Shown here piece by piece: positions 54,563 through 56,308 of a DNA stretch of 56,308 nucleotides. The DNA is from an uncultured Eubacterium sp. (GTDB taxonomy: Bacteria > Bacillota > Clostridia > Lachnospirales > Lachnospiraceae). Position numbers and translations under genes: made by a program. How positions within the stretch are numbered: position 1 is the stretch's first letter; each line of letters starts with the position of its first letter. The DNA lies in the NCBI GenBank assembly GCA_900551945.1, contig URYE01000009.1, positions 1 through 56,308 of the forward strand, given 5' to 3'. Below the pieces are notes generated by a model, which saw only the letters and a list, made by a program, of their open reading frames with translations, was not told the origin of the DNA and searched no databases.

Positions 54563-55060
54563 CTACTTAAACAAGCCATCAACAATTTTCCCAAGTTTTT
54601 TATTAAACTGTTTATTATTACTTCCCATACTTGAATTCATACTTGCCACGATACTATCATAATTAATAATAGTATCTTTTAAATCTTCTATATTATATAT
54701 AGGAATAATTGTGCCCATTCTCTTTTCTATCTGTTTGGCAAAATCTACTTGATGATTATTTACATGCTCATGAAATGTTTCTTGTCGTGGCACTACTATA
54801 GGAACTTTTCCTATCTGTAATGGCATAATAAAGCTTGCAGGGCCTCCATGTGTTATAACAATTCTTGCATCACGCACATTTTTTTCCATATCTTTATAAG
54901 AAATAAGCTTATGCCATTCACAATACTTCGGCTTATATGTACAAAAACCGGTCTGCATAATAACATCTTCAACTATAACCTTATCTCTTTTCAATTCATC
55001 TATGAACTTTATCAGTCTATTAAACTGCTGTTCATGTGTACCAACAGTTACAAATATCAT
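54563..55060 (-). CDS. Alg13/PssE-type glycosyltransferase subunit
   Basis: A 165-residue catalytic half of a split GT28-type enzyme. MIFVTVGTHEQQFNRLIKFI, ITHGGPASFIMPLQIGKVPIVVPR and the HEHVNNHQ donor-site motif match EpsF/PssE/Alg13. It works with the membrane-binding Alg14-like partner just upstream, most often adding the second sugar (galactose or glucose uronate) to the lipid-linked first sugar. Ten bases separate the genes. Start GAGG near the ATG. Confidence 0.94.
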   Translation of the reverse strand: MIFVTVGTHEQQFNRLIKFIDELKRDKVIVEDVIMQTGFCTYKPKYCEWHKLISYKDMEKNVRDARIVITHGGPASFIMPLQIGKVPIVVPRQETFHEHVNNHQVDFAKQIEKRMGTIIPIYNIEDLKDTIINYDSIVASMNSSMGSNNKQFNKKLGKIVDGLFK

Positions 55061-55070
55061 TATTCACCTC

Positions 55071-55520
55071 TTAGAATATGCTTCCAAGACATATTGCTTT
55101 CTTATAAACTTTCTTTTGCTCCTCCCATTGTACGATAAACTTATCTACAATTGGATACACTAACTTCCCTGTTACAGTAGGCTTATCAATTCGGTCAAAT
55201 ACTTCAATATAAATAAGCTTTGCACCAAATAATTTACCAAAATAAAAAAATGGAACGGCAACTGCTGCTCCCGAGGATATTATCAAATCAGGCTTTTCTT
55301 TTCTTAAGACTTTCCACGCTATCTTTGTATTTTTAATCAATGCTTTTAGACTTCTATTAGTAGGATAATAACAAGGATACACCTTTTCATTACTTAATAT
55401 ACTTCTTGCATCTTCTTTATCAAACGTAACCCAAAATCTATCCTTGTCATTCCAAAAAGGCTTTAACATATACAGATGGGTAAGATGCCCGCCTGATGAA
55501 CCTACCAGACATACTTTCAT
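55071..55520 (-). CDS. Alg14/PssD-type glycosyltransferase subunit
   Basis: A 149-residue acceptor-binding half of the split enzyme. MKVCLVGSSGGHLTHLYML is the signature; WVTFDKEDARSIL, PDLIISSGAAVAVPFFYFGKLFGAKLIYIEVFDRI and IVQWEEQKKVY follow. It recruits the Alg13-like subunit to the membrane. First gene of the operon, with GGAGG six bases before the ATG and tandem promoters at 55624-55692. Confidence 0.94.
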   Translation of the reverse strand: MKVCLVGSSGGHLTHLYMLKPFWNDKDRFWVTFDKEDARSILSNEKVYPCYYPTNRSLKALIKNTKIAWKVLRKEKPDLIISSGAAVAVPFFYFGKLFGAKLIYIEVFDRIDKPTVTGKLVYPIVDKFIVQWEEQKKVYKKAICLGSIF

Positions 55521-55623
55521 TGTGTTCCTCCAAATTTTAACTTCTAAATTACTTTATAATATTCCATCTGCAAAAGCATTTGGAAATACTTTTTTCATTA
55601 TATATTTTTTGAACATTTCCCTA

Positions 55624-55652
55624 TTTATAAATACACAGGACATAACATTCAA
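55624..55652 (-). promoter_or_regulatory. Possible proximal promoter of the polysaccharide operon
   Basis: Minus strand TTGAAT (55647-55652), 17-base spacer, TATAAA (55624-55629), about 104 bases upstream of the first gene. Confidence 0.45.
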
Positions 55653-55663
55653 TTAATACACCT

Positions 55664-55692
55664 ATTGTAAACAATTTTACTTACAATAGCAA
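55664..55692 (-). promoter_or_regulatory. Possible distal promoter overlapped by a palindrome (operator)
   Basis: Minus strand TTGCTA (55687-55692), 17-base spacer, TACAAT (55664-55669). A perfect inverted repeat CTATTGTAA/TTACAATAG with a 10-base spacer (55662-55689) covers both boxes, as expected for a repressor site. Confidence 0.5.
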
Positions 55693-55724
55693 CTACTTTT
55701 TTGTGCATTTAACCTCAACCCCAA

Positions 55725-55770
55725 AATACCCAGATTATGTATACATAAAATACTACATAATCTAGGTATT
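55725..55770 (-). terminator. Inverted repeat downstream of the surface-protein fragment
   Basis: AATACCTAGATTATGTA pairs with TACATAATCTGGGTATT (16 of 17). On the minus strand it is followed by TTTTGGGG, a short T-run. Probable terminator of the 55.8-kb gene, whose stop is 24 bases away. Confidence 0.55.
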
Positions 55771-55794
55771 CTTATTAATTATCTTTAAAAACTC

Positions 55795-56271
55795 TTACTT
55801 AGTTGTAGTAACATTCATTACTGAACTTCTTACTACATTACCATTTTTATCCTTTACATCTACATAGAACTGTCGCTCTCCTACACTTCCTGCTGTCCAT
55901 GTAATTTTATTTGTTGAACTAAAGTCTTTTAACTTTGCCCACTGATTAGTCGTTTTGTTATATACAATAAACTTATATGTATATCCACCAGCACCGCCAT
56001 TTCCTGTTGCTGTAAATGTTACATTCTGTCCTACTTTGTTTGCTGTTGTACTTGCTTTTGCTTTTACTGAAAGTTTTGTTACTGACTGTGCATTTCCTAC
56101 TTCTACATTAACGACTTTACTTCTTGTTACATATCCATTACTGTCCTTTACATCTACATAGAACTGTCTAGCTCCTGCACTTCCCGCTGTCCATGTGAAT
56201 GTACTCTTATCAGAAAAATCTTGCAATTTTGCCCACTGTTTTGTTGTTGGATTATAAATTAACTTGTTGTG
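55795..56271 (-). pseudogene. C-terminal fragment of a repeat-type surface protein (Y_Y_Y-like repeats)
   Basis: One and a half copies of a beta-rich repeat of about 93 residues. QWAKLQDF...TWTAGSAGARQFYVDVKDSNGYV and QWAKLKDF...TWTAGSVGERQFYVDVKDKNGNV are near-identical, as in triple-tyrosine (Y_Y_Y) or bacterial Ig-like tandem domains of secreted enzymes and adhesins of Lachnospiraceae. The frame is open back to 56271, where a TAG lies upstream (56272-56274). The sequence before LIYNPTTKQW no longer matches the repeat, and there is no start codon with a ribosome site. The 5' part is therefore missing, either by rearrangement or at a sequence edge. Confidence 0.7.
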
Positions 56272-56308
56272 CTAGTTAAAATAAAAAAATAAAAGAAACT
56301 TCAACAAA

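Noticed and set aside
1..56308. tRNA or rRNA genes
   Set aside because: No cloverleaf with T-arm GTTCGA-type sequence in the correct spacing and no rRNA-like conserved sequence was seen by reading both strands; a tRNAscan run would settle it.

Overview
The window looks like chromosome from an AT-rich, spore-forming Gram-positive of the Clostridia, most likely Lachnospiraceae. The grounds are stage II sporulation protein R, a DUF1934 protein, meso-diaminopimelate dehydrogenase, strong AGGAGG-type ribosome binding sites and low GC. An intracellular exo-rhamnogalacturonan-lyase-like enzyme next to a sugar-binding lipoprotein suggests a pectin user such as Lachnospira. The genus is an inference.

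Layout: 1-16 kb is housekeeping and accessory DNA. It holds a TetR fragment, ddh, a flavodoxin plus frameshifted GNAT pair, the pectin pair (PL26-like lyase and solute-binding lipoprotein), the ispE-GntR genes followed by spoIIR-murI-DUF1934, an AraC regulator divergent from a MATE exporter, an FMN reductase, and two uncharacterised proteins. Almost everything from 17.4 to 55.5 kb lies on the minus strand and makes or exports surface polysaccharide.

Read in the direction of transcription, the first operon (55.5 to 51.8 kb) starts behind tandem promoters with a palindrome. It encodes an Alg14/Alg13-like split glycosyltransferase, a GT4, a small anchored protein and a Wzz-type protein with a Walker-less kinase-like tail. 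Next come two polysaccharide pyruvyl transferases, a GT4, two ferredoxin/FrhB-like proteins flanking a Wzy-type polymerase, a Wzx flippase and a GT2. The initiating sugar-phosphate transferase and galE follow behind their own promoter. Three more glycosyltransferases are interleaved with two paralogous membrane-anchored proteins that have a sigma-factor-like N-terminus.

The block from 32.7 to 25.4 kb reads as a CDP-sugar pathway: RfbF, RfbG, the PMP/[2Fe-2S] 3-dehydrase RfbH, GtrA, a YerE-like ThDP enzyme and a short-chain reductase. This is the gene set expected for a yersiniose-type branched-chain 3,6-dideoxyhexose. The block from 25.4 to 17.4 kb adds a polyprenyl-phosphate-sugar synthase-like GT2, a three-domain ManC/cupin/ManA fusion, and two GT-C-type membrane proteins (YfhO and PIG-V-like). 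Together with GtrA these could form a lipid-linked glycan modification module.

Several structured intergenic repeats occur: a roughly 190-220 bp element with long terminal inverted repeats and covarying internal hairpins (17.2 and 26.6 kb, with a shrunken copy at 5.6 kb); a roughly 102 bp full-length palindrome (0.4 and 51.7 kb); and a hairpin family sitting in 5' leaders (9.7 and 51.6 kb). No rRNA, tRNA, CRISPR array or transposase gene was found.
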